Shown: positions 14,575 through 21,105 of the stretch, in pieces
Layout of the letters: each line of letters begins with the position of its first letter
Numbering within the stretch: the first letter of the stretch is position 1
IMG/VR virus record: IMGVR_UViG_3300044834_000039
Coordinates: 1 to 33,028 of that record
DNA: 33,028 nucleotides
Source of the DNA: a virus
Direction: 5' to 3' (one strand)
Translations under genes and position numbers: made by a program
Notes under the pieces: model-generated
Told to the model about the DNA's origin: nothing
Database searches by the model: none
The model's input: the letters and a program-made list of their open reading frames with translations, nothing else

Positions 14575-15425
14575 AAGGGCCGAAGCGGATCCTTGTCGTA
14601 GGCAACGGCAAGTCAGGTTCCTGGTGCATCCGCGGCGAGCAGCTGGGCCGCGCGATCGGCGCCACGGTCGACCCGTTCGCCGAGAACGGTGTCAAGGGCT
14701 ACGAGCTGTGCATCGTCGTCAAGCGCACCCGGGCAGACGTCCTGCAGCGTCTGCGCGCCGCTGGCGTACCGATCGTGTATGACGTGGTCGACGCCTGGCC
14801 GCAGCCCAGCGGCAACGAGTGGAACCGCAGCAAGTGCCTCGTCTGGCGGCGCAACGCCGTGAACGCAATGCGTCCCTGTGCACTGGTGGCCGCCACCCAG
14901 GCGATGCAGGTGGACCTGGATAGGTTGACGATGCTGCCCTCCATCGCGCTACCACACCACGCACGCCCCGGCATCAGAAGGAACCCTGTCCGCCCCCACG
15001 TGAAGATCGTGGGCTACGAGGGTGGCGCGCAGTACCTGGGCAAGTGGCGCGCGTTGCTGGAGCAGGAGTGCGAGCGGCGCGGCTGGGTCTTCATGATCAA
15101 CCCGCCCGAACTCGCCGACCTCGACATCGTCGTCGCGCTGCGTGAGTCCGATGGCTACGCGGTGATGATGTACAAGTCGAATGTCAAGCTGGCCAACGCC
15201 CAGGGCTCCGGCACGCCATTCATCGGGGCGCCCGAAGCCGGGTACCTGGAGACGAGCTGCGGCGCCGAGCACTGGGTGCGAACGCCGCAGGACCTGGAAC
15301 AGGCGCTGGATGCCCTCACACCGTACGAGACGCGCCTGCTGGCGTCCCGCGCGCTGTACGCCGCGCGCTTGAGCCTTGCCAGCGTGGCGGAGAAGTACAA
15401 GGCCTGGCTGGAGGATCTGTATTGA
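14571..15425 (+). CDS. Glycosyltransferase-like protein (GT-B type)
   Basis: A 284-aa protein. The N-terminus (RILVVGNGKSGSWCIRGEQLG) and central VPIVYDVVDAWPQPSGNEW look like the first Rossmann domain of a GT-B transferase. The second half has KIVGYEGGAQYLGKW, DLDIVVALRESDGY, and KSNVKLANAQGSGTPFIG, a typical donor-binding region where an acidic or polar residue follows a conserved Gly/Ala stretch. GTG start overlaps the previous stop. The donor sugar and acceptor are not visible from sequence. Confidence 0.65.
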   Translation: MKGPKRILVVGNGKSGSWCIRGEQLGRAIGATVDPFAENGVKGYELCIVVKRTRADVLQRLRAAGVPIVYDVVDAWPQPSGNEWNRSKCLVWRRNAVNAMRPCALVAATQAMQVDLDRLTMLPSIALPHHARPGIRRNPVRPHVKIVGYEGGAQYLGKWRALLEQECERRGWVFMINPPELADLDIVVALRESDGYAVMMYKSNVKLANAQGSGTPFIGAPEAGYLETSCGAEHWVRTPQDLEQALDALTPYETRLLASRALYAARLSLASVAEKYKAWLEDLY

Positions 15426-16210
15426 ACGCCGCCAACGAGATCCTGATGAGCCCAGGCATGACTCTCAAGGCCCAGAACCTGCTGCGCGCCATGGCCGCCA
15501 CGGCACCGCCGGGCTGGGCGGTGGTGGAGCGTCCAAGTGGCGCTGCAGTGGCCCTGATGGCCTACGGCGCGGGCCAGGTGGAGCGCAAGCAGCTGCTCGA
15601 CGCACACCGGGCGCGCGGCGGCCGTCTCGTCCTGTGGGACGTGGGCTACTTCGCCCAGGGCTACGCCAAGGGCTACCTGCGCATGAGCGTGGACCACAAC
15701 CACCCACAGCACCTGCTCGACCTGGCGCCGCTCGACAGTTCACGCTGGGATGCCCTGGGGCTGTCGCTGCGCAACGACGCCAGTCCACGTGGGCCCACCA
15801 TCCTGGTCGGCATGGGGCCGAAGTCCCAGGTCCACGATGCCGGCTGGGAGATCCGCACGTTCCACAAGCTGCGCAAGAAGGACCCCGTGCGCCGGATCAT
15901 CTTCCGCCCGAAGCCGCGCCGTGCACACCCGCGGCTGCCGTGCCCCACCGACGCCAGGTCGAGCATCGAGCAGGTACTCAAGGGCGCCTCGCTGGTGGTC
16001 ACGAAGCACTCCAACGTGGCCCTGGATGCCGTGCTGGCCGGCGTGCCCATCCAGTGCGAGGATGGTGCCGCAAAATGGCTCGACGGCAAGGAATACACCC
16101 CCCAGAACCGGCTGGAGCTGCTCTGGCGCGTGATGTGGTTCAACTACCGCGCGGAAGAGGCGGCACTGGCCTGGACGATGATCGACAAGTGCCTTGGGCA
16201 GGAGGCCTGA
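15422..16210 (+). CDS. Capsule-synthesis-like transferase
   Basis: A 262-aa protein. SLVVTKHSNVALDAVLAGVP followed by IQCEDGAAKWL resembles the CDP- or CMP-sugar-side region of capsule polysaccharide transferases, and parallels the SSGAGVRALVEGVP segment of the gene at 12975-13754. The N-terminal part includes GGRLVLWDVGYFAQGYAKGY. The start is ambiguous: a TTG at 15422 overlaps the previous stop (TTGA) with GGAGG upstream, and an ATG lies eight codons later. The function is inferred from these patterns and from the cassette. Confidence 0.6.
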   Translation: MNAANEILMSPGMTLKAQNLLRAMAATAPPGWAVVERPSGAAVALMAYGAGQVERKQLLDAHRARGGRLVLWDVGYFAQGYAKGYLRMSVDHNHPQHLLDLAPLDSSRWDALGLSLRNDASPRGPTILVGMGPKSQVHDAGWEIRTFHKLRKKDPVRRIIFRPKPRRAHPRLPCPTDARSSIEQVLKGASLVVTKHSNVALDAVLAGVPIQCEDGAAKWLDGKEYTPQNRLELLWRVMWFNYRAEEAALAWTMIDKCLGQEA

Positions 16211-16211
16211 A

Positions 16212-16796
16212 ATGCCTACCCCGAAGTCGATGGAGGACATCCCCCTTGTTGCTTCAACGAACGAGGGGGTTTCTTCGCTGCAGTATCTGGAAGCTCGCTT
16301 GAGGGATGCCCGGGAGCATTCGAGCCTGGAACTCACTGCCCTGAAGGAAATGTTGTTCCGCTTTCGGGAAGACACCAACCACTCGCGGCAGGAAGTGCTT
16401 GAGTTCATCAACGGCCAATTCAGGGAGCGCGACCTGCGGGCGCAACAACGATTCGAGGCATCGGAAAAAGCCTTGGCTGCGGCAATGCTGGCGGCAGAAA
16501 AGGCAATCAATGCTGCGCTTACGAGTGCTGCCCAAGCAGTGCAAAAGGCTGAAGTTGCCTCAGAAAACCGCTTCGCCGCAGTAAATGAATTTAGATCCCA
16601 ATTGGCCGATCAAACCAGCACCTTCATTCCGAGAATCGAAGCGAATGCAAAATTAGAAAGCATCAGTGAGAAGCTGGACGCGCTCTCGTCTCGACTGGAC
16701 AGGTCCGAAGGGAGCGGATACGGCAAGAATGCGCTTTGGGGCTATCTGATCGGGGCAATCGGCGCGGTTGCTGCAATCGTTTCATACTTCAGATGA
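16212..16796 (+). CDS. Coiled-coil protein with C-terminal membrane anchor
   Basis: A 194-aa protein starting MPTPKSMEDIPLVAST. Residues about 25-150 are a long heptad-rich coiled coil (LRDAREHSSLELTALKEML to FRSQLADQ). The last 20 residues (GYLIGAIGAVAAIVSYFR) form one membrane span with a tiny tail. The DNA is noticeably more AT-rich than the flanking genes, and the protein interrupts a run of transferases, so it may be a separate arrival. A terminator-like hairpin lies within its first codons. The function is unknown; a membrane-tethered rod is what the sequence shows. Confidence 0.7.
   Translation: MPTPKSMEDIPLVASTNEGVSSLQYLEARLRDAREHSSLELTALKEMLFRFREDTNHSRQEVLEFINGQFRERDLRAQQRFEASEKALAAAMLAAEKAINAALTSAAQAVQKAEVASENRFAAVNEFRSQLADQTSTFIPRIEANAKLESISEKLDALSSRLDRSEGSGYGKNALWGYLIGAIGAVAAIVSYFR
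16241..16277 (+). terminator. Terminator-like hairpin inside the coiled-coil gene
   Basis: CCCCCTTGTT (16241-16250) pairs with AACGAGGGGG (16260-16269), a 10-bp stem with one G-U pair and a 9-nt loop, followed by TTTCTTC. It resembles a moderate Rho-independent terminator, but it lies at codons 10-20 of an open frame. It could attenuate transcription or translation here, or be chance. Confidence 0.4.
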
Positions 16797-17323
16797 ATGC
16801 CATGCGCCTGAACATCTGCTGCGGCCGTCACGTCCTGGACGGCTGGATCAACGTCGACGTCCAGGCGAGCCCCAAGGCCAGGCGGCCGCCGGAGATCCTG
16901 AGCACCTGCACCAAGGTGCCGCTGCCGGACGGCTGTGCTGGCGAGATCATGGTGATCCACGGCTTCGAGCATCTCTACCTGTGGGAGGTGCCCCAGGCGT
17001 TGGCTGAGTGGCACCGGCTGCTGGAGCCCGGTGGCCTGCTGGTGCTGGAGATGCCGGACATCAAGAAGTGCGCCCTGAACCTGCTCAAGTGGATCGACAC
17101 CCAGGACGCCAAGCACCTCGACAGCCAGGCCATGCATGGCCTGTACGGCGACCCGACGACCATGGACCCCTACATGGGCCACAAATGGGGCTGGACGCCA
17201 AAGACGCTCAGGCCGGTGCTGAGCCACGCCGGCTTCGGGAAGCTAAAGACAGCCGAGACACAATGGCATCCGATCGGGCGACGCCATCGGGACTTCAGAA
17301 TCGAGGCTCGGAAGCTGGTATGA
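16793..17323 (+). CDS. SAM-dependent methyltransferase, last gene of plus operon
   Basis: A 176-aa class I methyltransferase. RLNICCGRHVLDGWINVDVQ is the SAM-binding motif I and acidic strand 2; VIHGFEHLYLWEVPQAL corresponds to motif IV, and LLEPGGLLVLEMPDI to the following strand. The C-terminal WGWTPKTLRPVLSHAGF is common in type 11 methylases found in O-antigen and phage glycan clusters. ATG at 16793 overlaps the preceding stop (ATGA). Its 3' end overlaps the last glycine-rich gene on the other strand by 29 bases, so the two operons converge here without a clear terminator. Confidence 0.75.
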   Translation: MNAMRLNICCGRHVLDGWINVDVQASPKARRPPEILSTCTKVPLPDGCAGEIMVIHGFEHLYLWEVPQALAEWHRLLEPGGLLVLEMPDIKKCALNLLKWIDTQDAKHLDSQAMHGLYGDPTTMDPYMGHKWGWTPKTLRPVLSHAGFGKLKTAETQWHPIGRRHRDFRIEARKLV

Positions 17324-17504
17324 CGCCGCAGCCGTAGCCACTGCCCAGGCTATTGCCACAGCCGTCACCGTAGCCTTCGCCACGGCCGTCACCGTAGCCT
17401 GGGCCCGAGCCACGACCCTGCCCCTCTCCGTCGCCATAGCTCGAGCCAAAGCCATCGCCCGAGCCATATCCGTAGCCGTGTTGGCAATCCGGTTCATGTG
17501 TCAT
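17295..17504 (-). CDS. Glycine-rich repeat protein 8 of 8
   Basis: A 69-aa protein opening MTHEPDCQHGYGYGSGDGFG. ATG at 17504 follows a strong GAGGAGGA ribosome site. The body is almost all Gly alternating with Tyr, Ser, Asp, Glu or Arg; three cysteines are present. The end (GVIPASEPRF) is not repetitive. It is the last gene of the minus-strand array and of the late transcript, overlapping the converging methyltransferase by 29 bases. It has no signal peptide or membrane span. The function is unknown. Confidence 0.65.
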   Translation of the reverse strand: MTHEPDCQHGYGYGSGDGFGSSYGDGEGQGRGSGPGYGDGRGEGYGDGCGNSLGSGYGCGVIPASEPRF

Positions 17505-17563
17505 TCGTCTTCCTCCTCGCTGTTTCAATCCGCGCGCCAGCTATGGCACGAAACCATCATCGC

Positions 17564-17803
17564 TTACCAGCCAGACCATTTAGAGCCGTTGTGCTGGTCC
17601 CCTATGCCGCCACCGTGCCCATGGCCTTCTCCGTTGCCCGAGCCCGTGCCATGTCCGTAGCCATCTCCGAATCCTCCGTCGATTCCGATGCTTCCGTGAC
17701 CGCTGCCCAACCCGTGCCCACGCCCCCTACCTCCCTCCTGACCCTCATCAGTGCCTCCGCAGTCGCCAAAGCACTGCTTGTCTTGATCAAAAGGAGTTTT
17801 CAT
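17564..17803 (-). CDS. Glycine-rich repeat protein 7 of 8
   Basis: A 79-aa protein opening MKTPFDQDKQCFGDCGG, with the DQ of the family N-terminus kept. The body has GHGLGSGHGSIGIDGGFGDG and GYGHGTGSGNGEGHGHGGG, rich in His, and ends SKWSGW. It overlaps gene 6 by 17 bases. An upstream in-frame ATG at 17812 (giving MRKMKTPFDQ) is an alternative start that also fits the family. Histidines might bind metal, but that is a guess. Confidence 0.6.
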   Translation of the reverse strand: MKTPFDQDKQCFGDCGGTDEGQEGGRGRGHGLGSGHGSIGIDGGFGDGYGHGTGSGNGEGHGHGGGIGDQHNGSKWSGW

Positions 17804-18014
17804 TTTCCTCATTGAGCCCATATCCATCTCCGTCCCCTTCACAGGTACCGCCTTCGTGGCCGGTACCATCGGGCTTACAAAAGCCCGTGCCGTCACCATC
17901 GCCTTCCGCAGTAGATCCGTGACCATACCCTCTCCCGTCTCCAAGTCCGAAACCGCTACCTGAACCAAAGCCACATTGAAACTCTTTTCCGAATTGATCG
18001 GGTTTATGTCGCAT
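17787..18014 (-). CDS. Glycine-rich repeat protein 6 of 8
   Basis: A 75-aa protein opening MRHKPDQFGKEFQCGFGSG, preceded by a clear GAGGAG ribosome site in the 14-bp gap after gene 5. The glycine repeat is shorter and less regular here (GSGSGFGLGDGRGYGHGS), then comes an acidic segment with two more cysteines (FCKPDGTGHEGGTCEGDGDG) and a polar end (NEENENSF). It is the most divergent member in the body but keeps the HKPDQ start. Confidence 0.65.
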   Translation of the reverse strand: MRHKPDQFGKEFQCGFGSGSGFGLGDGRGYGHGSTAEGDGDGTGFCKPDGTGHEGGTCEGDGDGYGLNEENENSF

Positions 18015-18028
18015 TGCTACTCCTCAGT

Positions 18029-18289
18029 TTAATCACCATAGCTTTCCCCGTTCCCGGCACCAAAGCCATAGCCATAGCCATAGCCATAGCCCTCGCCGTA
18101 GCCATCGCCATAACCGTATCCATGGCCGTAGCCGTCTCCGTTGCCAGCGCCCGAGCCGATACCAGCGCCGTTGCCAGAGCCGAGACCGTAGCCGTTGCCG
18201 CCACGAAGGCTTTCGCCACGGCCAGAAGCAAAGTCAGTGCAGCCAGCGCCGTAGCCAAGATGGAACGCGTGATCAGACTTGTGCATCAT
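18029..18289 (-). CDS. Glycine-rich repeat protein 5 of 8
   Basis: An 86-aa protein opening MMHKSDHAFHLGYGAG. The C-terminal half is a near-pure GYG/GDG repeat (GYGHGYGYGDGYGEGYGYGY). Its start region overlaps the end of gene 4. Three in-frame ATGs at 18301, 18295 and 18289 are possible; 18295 overlaps the previous stop as ATGA, while 18289 matches the family MMHK start. The GYG runs are encoded by GGCTAT hexamers. Confidence 0.65.
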   Translation of the reverse strand: MMHKSDHAFHLGYGAGCTDFASGRGESLRGGNGYGLGSGNGAGIGSGAGNGDGYGHGYGYGDGYGEGYGYGYGYGFGAGNGESYGD

Positions 18290-18291
18290 CG

Positions 18292-18556
18292 TCATGGCCA
18301 TGGTGCTGATCCAGAGCTAGCGCCGTCACCCCAACCACTGCCGTCGCCAGAGCCATCGCCAAAGCTTTCATCGGCACTTCGGTTGGTGCTACTGGTGCCA
18401 CCACCAATACCATTGCCACTGCCGCAGCCCTCCCCGCGACCAAAACTAAACTCTTTGGCATCAGCATCACCACCCTTGCCATAACCATATCCATAGCCAT
18501 CCCCGGCACCAAAGCCGTCACCGGAGCCGAAACCGTCGCCCCCTAGAGGCCCCTGA

Positions 18557-18573
<17 letters not shown>
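18292..18573 (-). CDS. Glycine-rich repeat protein 4 of 8
   Basis: A 93-aa protein opening MMRKADQGPLGGDGFGSGDG. The repeat is GDGFGAGDGYGYGYGKGG, then a non-repetitive middle (DADAKEFSFGRGEGCGSG, TSSTNRSADESF) and a GDGSGDGSGWGDG tail ending PWP. The first seven residues are identical to those of gene 2. The start overlaps the end of gene 3 in the shared GATGATGCGCAAGG junction. Confidence 0.68.
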
Positions 18574-19083
<510 letters not shown>

Positions 19084-19100
<17 letters not shown>

Positions 19101-19347
19101 TGTCCCGTCGCCACGGCCGGTTCCCGTCGCCACGACCATAACCAGTGCCGGAGCTATCGCCCTGGCCATGGCCGTCACCGTCCCCATGGCCGTAGCCATT
19201 GGTGCCGCCAGAACCATTGCCGTAGCCAGTGCCGTAGCCGTCGCCTTGGCCATACCCGTCACCGTCGCCCTGGCCATGGCCAAAGCCGGAGCCGGAGCCC
19301 GACCCGGCCCCACGGCCCTCTCGATACCTCTGATCGGGCTTACGCAC
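19084..19347 (-). CDS. Glycine-rich repeat protein 1 of 8 (first in array)
   Basis: An 87-aa protein with GTG start opening MRKPDQRYREGRGAGSGSG. The start lies two bases after the DUF6948-like gene's stop, so the array is probably co-translated with it. The body mixes GHGQGDGDGYG and GYGTGYGNGSGG and ends RRDNDAQG. The last codons overlap the start of gene 2 by 17 bases. A TTG four codons upstream is an alternative start. Confidence 0.68.
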
Positions 19348-19349
19348 AC

Positions 19350-19637
19350 TTAGCCCCAACGCGAGCGCGTGAGGTTCTTCTGCGCTTCTGGCGATACCAC
19401 TTTGATTATCTCGATGGCTTCGGTCAGGATGCCCTCTTCGATCGGCTCGCTGAGCCTCGTGTATTCCTCTGAAACACCGTGGTTTGCGACCTCGCGAAGG
19501 GTGTTCGCATTCGTCCAGCGCCAGAGAATGCGCGACTCGTTCAAAGTAACGACTGTCCCCTCACGTGATACAAATTTGCCAATGTGAACGCCAGCAGAGT
19601 ACGTGCGAACAAGAACCAGATCGCCAGGATTGATCAT
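19350..19637 (-). CDS. DUF6948-like phage protein
   Basis: A 95-aa protein starting MINPGDLVLVRTYSAGVHIG. VRTYSAGVHIGKFVSREG, SRILWRWTNANTLREVANHG, and LTEAIEIIKV match the small phage family I know as DUF6948: a beta-rich N-terminal part, a Trp-containing middle and a final helix. No function is established for that family. It has a 5' structured leader and is followed directly by the eight glycine-rich genes. GGAA lies seven to ten bases before the ATG. Confidence 0.7.
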   Translation of the reverse strand: MINPGDLVLVRTYSAGVHIGKFVSREGTVVTLNESRILWRWTNANTLREVANHGVSEEYTRLSEPIEEGILTEAIEIIKVVSPEAQKNLTRSRWG

Positions 19638-19741
19638 GAGATTTCCAATAAAGAAGCCCGGGGTAGCGGTCAGTCATCACACCATCCCTGTTCGCACAGG
19701 TTGACCGCTACCCCGGGCTTGCGAGTTACGATGGTGTGATG
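19638..19741 (-). ncRNA. Pseudoknot leader RNA, copy 1 (upstream of DUF6948-like gene)
   Basis: Read on the minus strand, CATCACACCAT (19741-19731) can pair with ATGGTGTGATG in the loop (19685-19675), 11 bp. Between them lies a perfect 19-bp stem, AAGCCCGGGGTAGCGGTCA (19720-19702) with 19672-19654. The loop also holds CCTGT-GCGA-ACAGG, a 5-bp hairpin with a GNRA loop. The stem ends 16 nt before the ATG. The pairing scheme is that of an H-type pseudoknot with a nested hairpin. A second copy of the same layout is at 29336-29434. Regulation of translation or RNA stability is inferred. Confidence 0.75.
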
Positions 19742-19747
19742 AACGCT

Positions 19748-19777
19748 AGGTTAGCACACCTTGTATCTTAAGATACA
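19748..19777 (-). promoter_or_regulatory. Candidate promoter with 16-bp palindrome, site 1
   Basis: On the minus strand: palindrome TGTATCTTAAGATACA (19777-19762), then AGGTG, then TGCTAACCT, an extended -10 (TGC plus TAACCT, 19753-19748). Transcription would start near 19741, the first base of the pseudoknot leader. The palindrome overlaps the stop of the gp49-like gene. It matches the arrangement at 20182-20211, including a compensating base change in the palindrome. Confidence 0.55.
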
Positions 19778-20148
19778 CCCTTGAACAGGCGTTCCTTGAG
19801 CGCGTAACCATGCAACGACCACAGCTTGTCAATGGCTTTTTGCCAAGCCAGCTGCTTGCCGATGTCGGGATCGAAGGCCTCTGGTGACACGCACGCCGAC
19901 TCACCGGTGACGGTGAACCCGTTGCGTAAAACGAGGACACAGAAAGTCAACACCTTGAGTGCCTTGTCCAACTCTGGTATCGGGATGGGCGTTGCTGACG
20001 GATTGAGCTTGATCGAGTCCGGGGCGCCTCTCGCGCCCTCGAATGCCGTGAAAAACACTTCACAGACAATATCCTTCTCCATGTCCTGCATCGTGACGCG
20101 TGGCGCGGAGCCTTTGGCCTCGACATCGGAATCGTTGTGCGCGTGCAT
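19768..20148 (-). CDS. Phage gp49/66-like protein
   Basis: A 126-aa protein. FCVLVLRNGFTVTGESACVS followed by PEAFDPDIGKQLAWQKAIDK and LWSLHGYALKERLF are the hallmarks of the Phage_gp49_66 family, widely found in phages with no proven activity. The start is preceded by GGAG nine bases upstream. Its stop codon lies inside the 16-bp palindrome of the next promoter. An extended -10 element upstream (20182-20187) may give it its own transcript. Confidence 0.85.
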   Translation of the reverse strand: MHAHNDSDVEAKGSAPRVTMQDMEKDIVCEVFFTAFEGARGAPDSIKLNPSATPIPIPELDKALKVLTFCVLVLRNGFTVTGESACVSPEAFDPDIGKQLAWQKAIDKLWSLHGYALKERLFKGVS

Positions 20149-20181
20149 TTAACTGTTCTCCAGGAGTTGAAAAAGCTACGC

Positions 20182-20211
20182 AATGTAGCACACCTTGTAG
20201 CTTAAGCTACA
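20182..20211 (-). promoter_or_regulatory. Candidate promoter with 16-bp palindrome, site 2
   Basis: On the minus strand: TGTAGCTTAAGCTACA (20211-20196), AGGTG, then TGCTACATT (TACATT at 20187-20182). It has the same layout and spacing as site 1; the T-A pair in the palindrome arm is replaced by G-C on both sides. The palindrome overlaps the stop codon of the metallopeptidase gene. The start would be near 20175, 27 bases before the gp49-like ATG. Confidence 0.55.
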
Positions 20212-20590
20212 CTTCTTCGTACCGCCTTACGTACTCTTCGAACAACCGTTGCGAAATCGCTTGGATACTGTACGCTTCGAATTCAGAACTAGGGCTGTTT
20301 TCACCTATGGCCGCGCAGTAGTTCTGCCACACATGCACAGCTTCGTGCACTAATAGCGACGCCACTTGAATCGGAGTCCTGTTCCGATCGTCTTTTAGGC
20401 ACACCACGCACACAAGGTCGTCTTCTGGGTTTGTAAAACAGTGCGTAGTCGCATTTGCGCCAGCATTGACAAAGTCGTGAACGCTATCCAGCTTCAAATG
20501 CTTGAGTACCGAGGCATAGTCATTCTGATTGAAACATAGAGCCAGATACGGCCCCACTATCAAATGCCTGTTCAGCCATTCGACTTTCAC
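20207..20590 (-). CDS. Zinc metallopeptidase-like phage protein (HEAVH)
   Basis: A 127-aa protein with GTG start overlapping the Rz stop (GTGA). LLVHEAVHVWQNY (residues 80-92) carries the HExxH zinc motif, and a downstream Glu in SSEFEAYSIQAIS is the likely third ligand. The rest is compact with four cysteines. Proteins of this pattern are common near phage lysis and late genes. It could cut a host or virion protein; the substrate is unknown. A longer reading from TTG at 20638 is possible, but the GTGA overlap is preferred. Confidence 0.75.
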   Translation of the reverse strand: MKVEWLNRHLIVGPYLALCFNQNDYASVLKHLKLDSVHDFVNAGANATTHCFTNPEDDLVCVVCLKDDRNRTPIQVASLLVHEAVHVWQNYCAAIGENSPSSEFEAYSIQAISQRLFEEYVRRYEEV

Positions 20591-21102
20591 GGACCGCCGC
20601 TGAGTGCCCTCCTTGCCGCCTCGTAATTCAGGGCGCAAAGCTCACCTGCGGTCCGAGCGGCGTCGGCAAATTCAGCAATTCCCTGCGCAGCCGCGTCAGT
20701 CCGGCGCTGCACGTAGGCAAGCAGATCTCCGGGGGCGCTGGCGGCAGGGCCTGGGGATCCAACGGCGGCAACTGGATCTGCGGGCCTGCAACGGGCAGCG
20801 AGGGCGGTGACACGCTGCTGCAGGCTGTTGCCAGCCAGCACAGCGCGATCGTGGTCAGCACGTGCAGCACTGGCTTGGGTTTGCGCTTCATGAAGCCTCT
20901 CGCTTTGAGTCTGGATGATGGCACCTTCGACTTGCCGTGTGTGCTCGACAGCCGCCGCCAGGTGCGCGTTGGCGTCGGCGCGCAACGTGGATACCTCCGC
21001 CACACGGGCGGAGTGCTCGGCAGCGGTGCCGACGCGATAGCCCAGGACGAAGGCGCCGAGCAGCGCCCCCGCGGCCAGAATCACTCCGACAGATGGAATC
21101 AT
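20587..21102 (-). CDS. Rz: Rz-like inner-membrane spanin subunit
   Basis: A 171-aa protein with an N-terminal membrane span (SVGVILAAGALLGAFVLGY) and a long periplasmic coiled coil (VAEVSTLRADANAHLAAAVE to QQRVTALAARC), of the Rz/DUF2514 type. It spans the periplasm to meet Rz1 and fuse the two membranes at the last lysis step. The Rz1 gene is contained entirely within it in another frame, as in many phages. It follows the endolysin at three bases and ends overlapping the metallopeptidase start. Confidence 0.88.
   Translation of the reverse strand: MIPSVGVILAAGALLGAFVLGYRVGTAAEHSARVAEVSTLRADANAHLAAAVEHTRQVEGAIIQTQSERLHEAQTQASAARADHDRAVLAGNSLQQRVTALAARCRPADPVAAVGSPGPAASAPGDLLAYVQRRTDAAAQGIAEFADAARTAGELCALNYEAARRALSGGP
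20628..20891 (-). CDS. Rz1: Rz1-like outer-membrane spanin lipoprotein, embedded in Rz
   Basis: An 87-aa lipoprotein. The signal is MKRKPKPVLHVLTTIALCWL, then the lipobox LATAC, so mature protein begins at Cys26. The mature part is proline-rich (PLDPQALPPAPPEICLP), as in Rz1 proteins. It is encoded wholly inside the Rz gene in a different frame. It would sit in the outer membrane and bind Rz. ATG at 20891 is the first start giving a proper signal peptide. Confidence 0.88.
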   Translation of the reverse strand: MKRKPKPVLHVLTTIALCWLATACSSVSPPSLPVAGPQIQLPPLDPQALPPAPPEICLPTCSAGLTRLRRELLNLPTPLGPQVSFAP

Positions 21103-21105
21103 GTG

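Noticed and set aside
19638-19741. HDV-like self-cleaving ribozyme
   Set aside because: The order of helices (first strand, stem, nested hairpin, partner strand) resembles the HDV fold, but there is no P4 hairpin, no J4/2 segment with a catalytic cytosine, and the first helix does not begin with G. Only 2-5 nt separate the pseudoknot strand from the stem.
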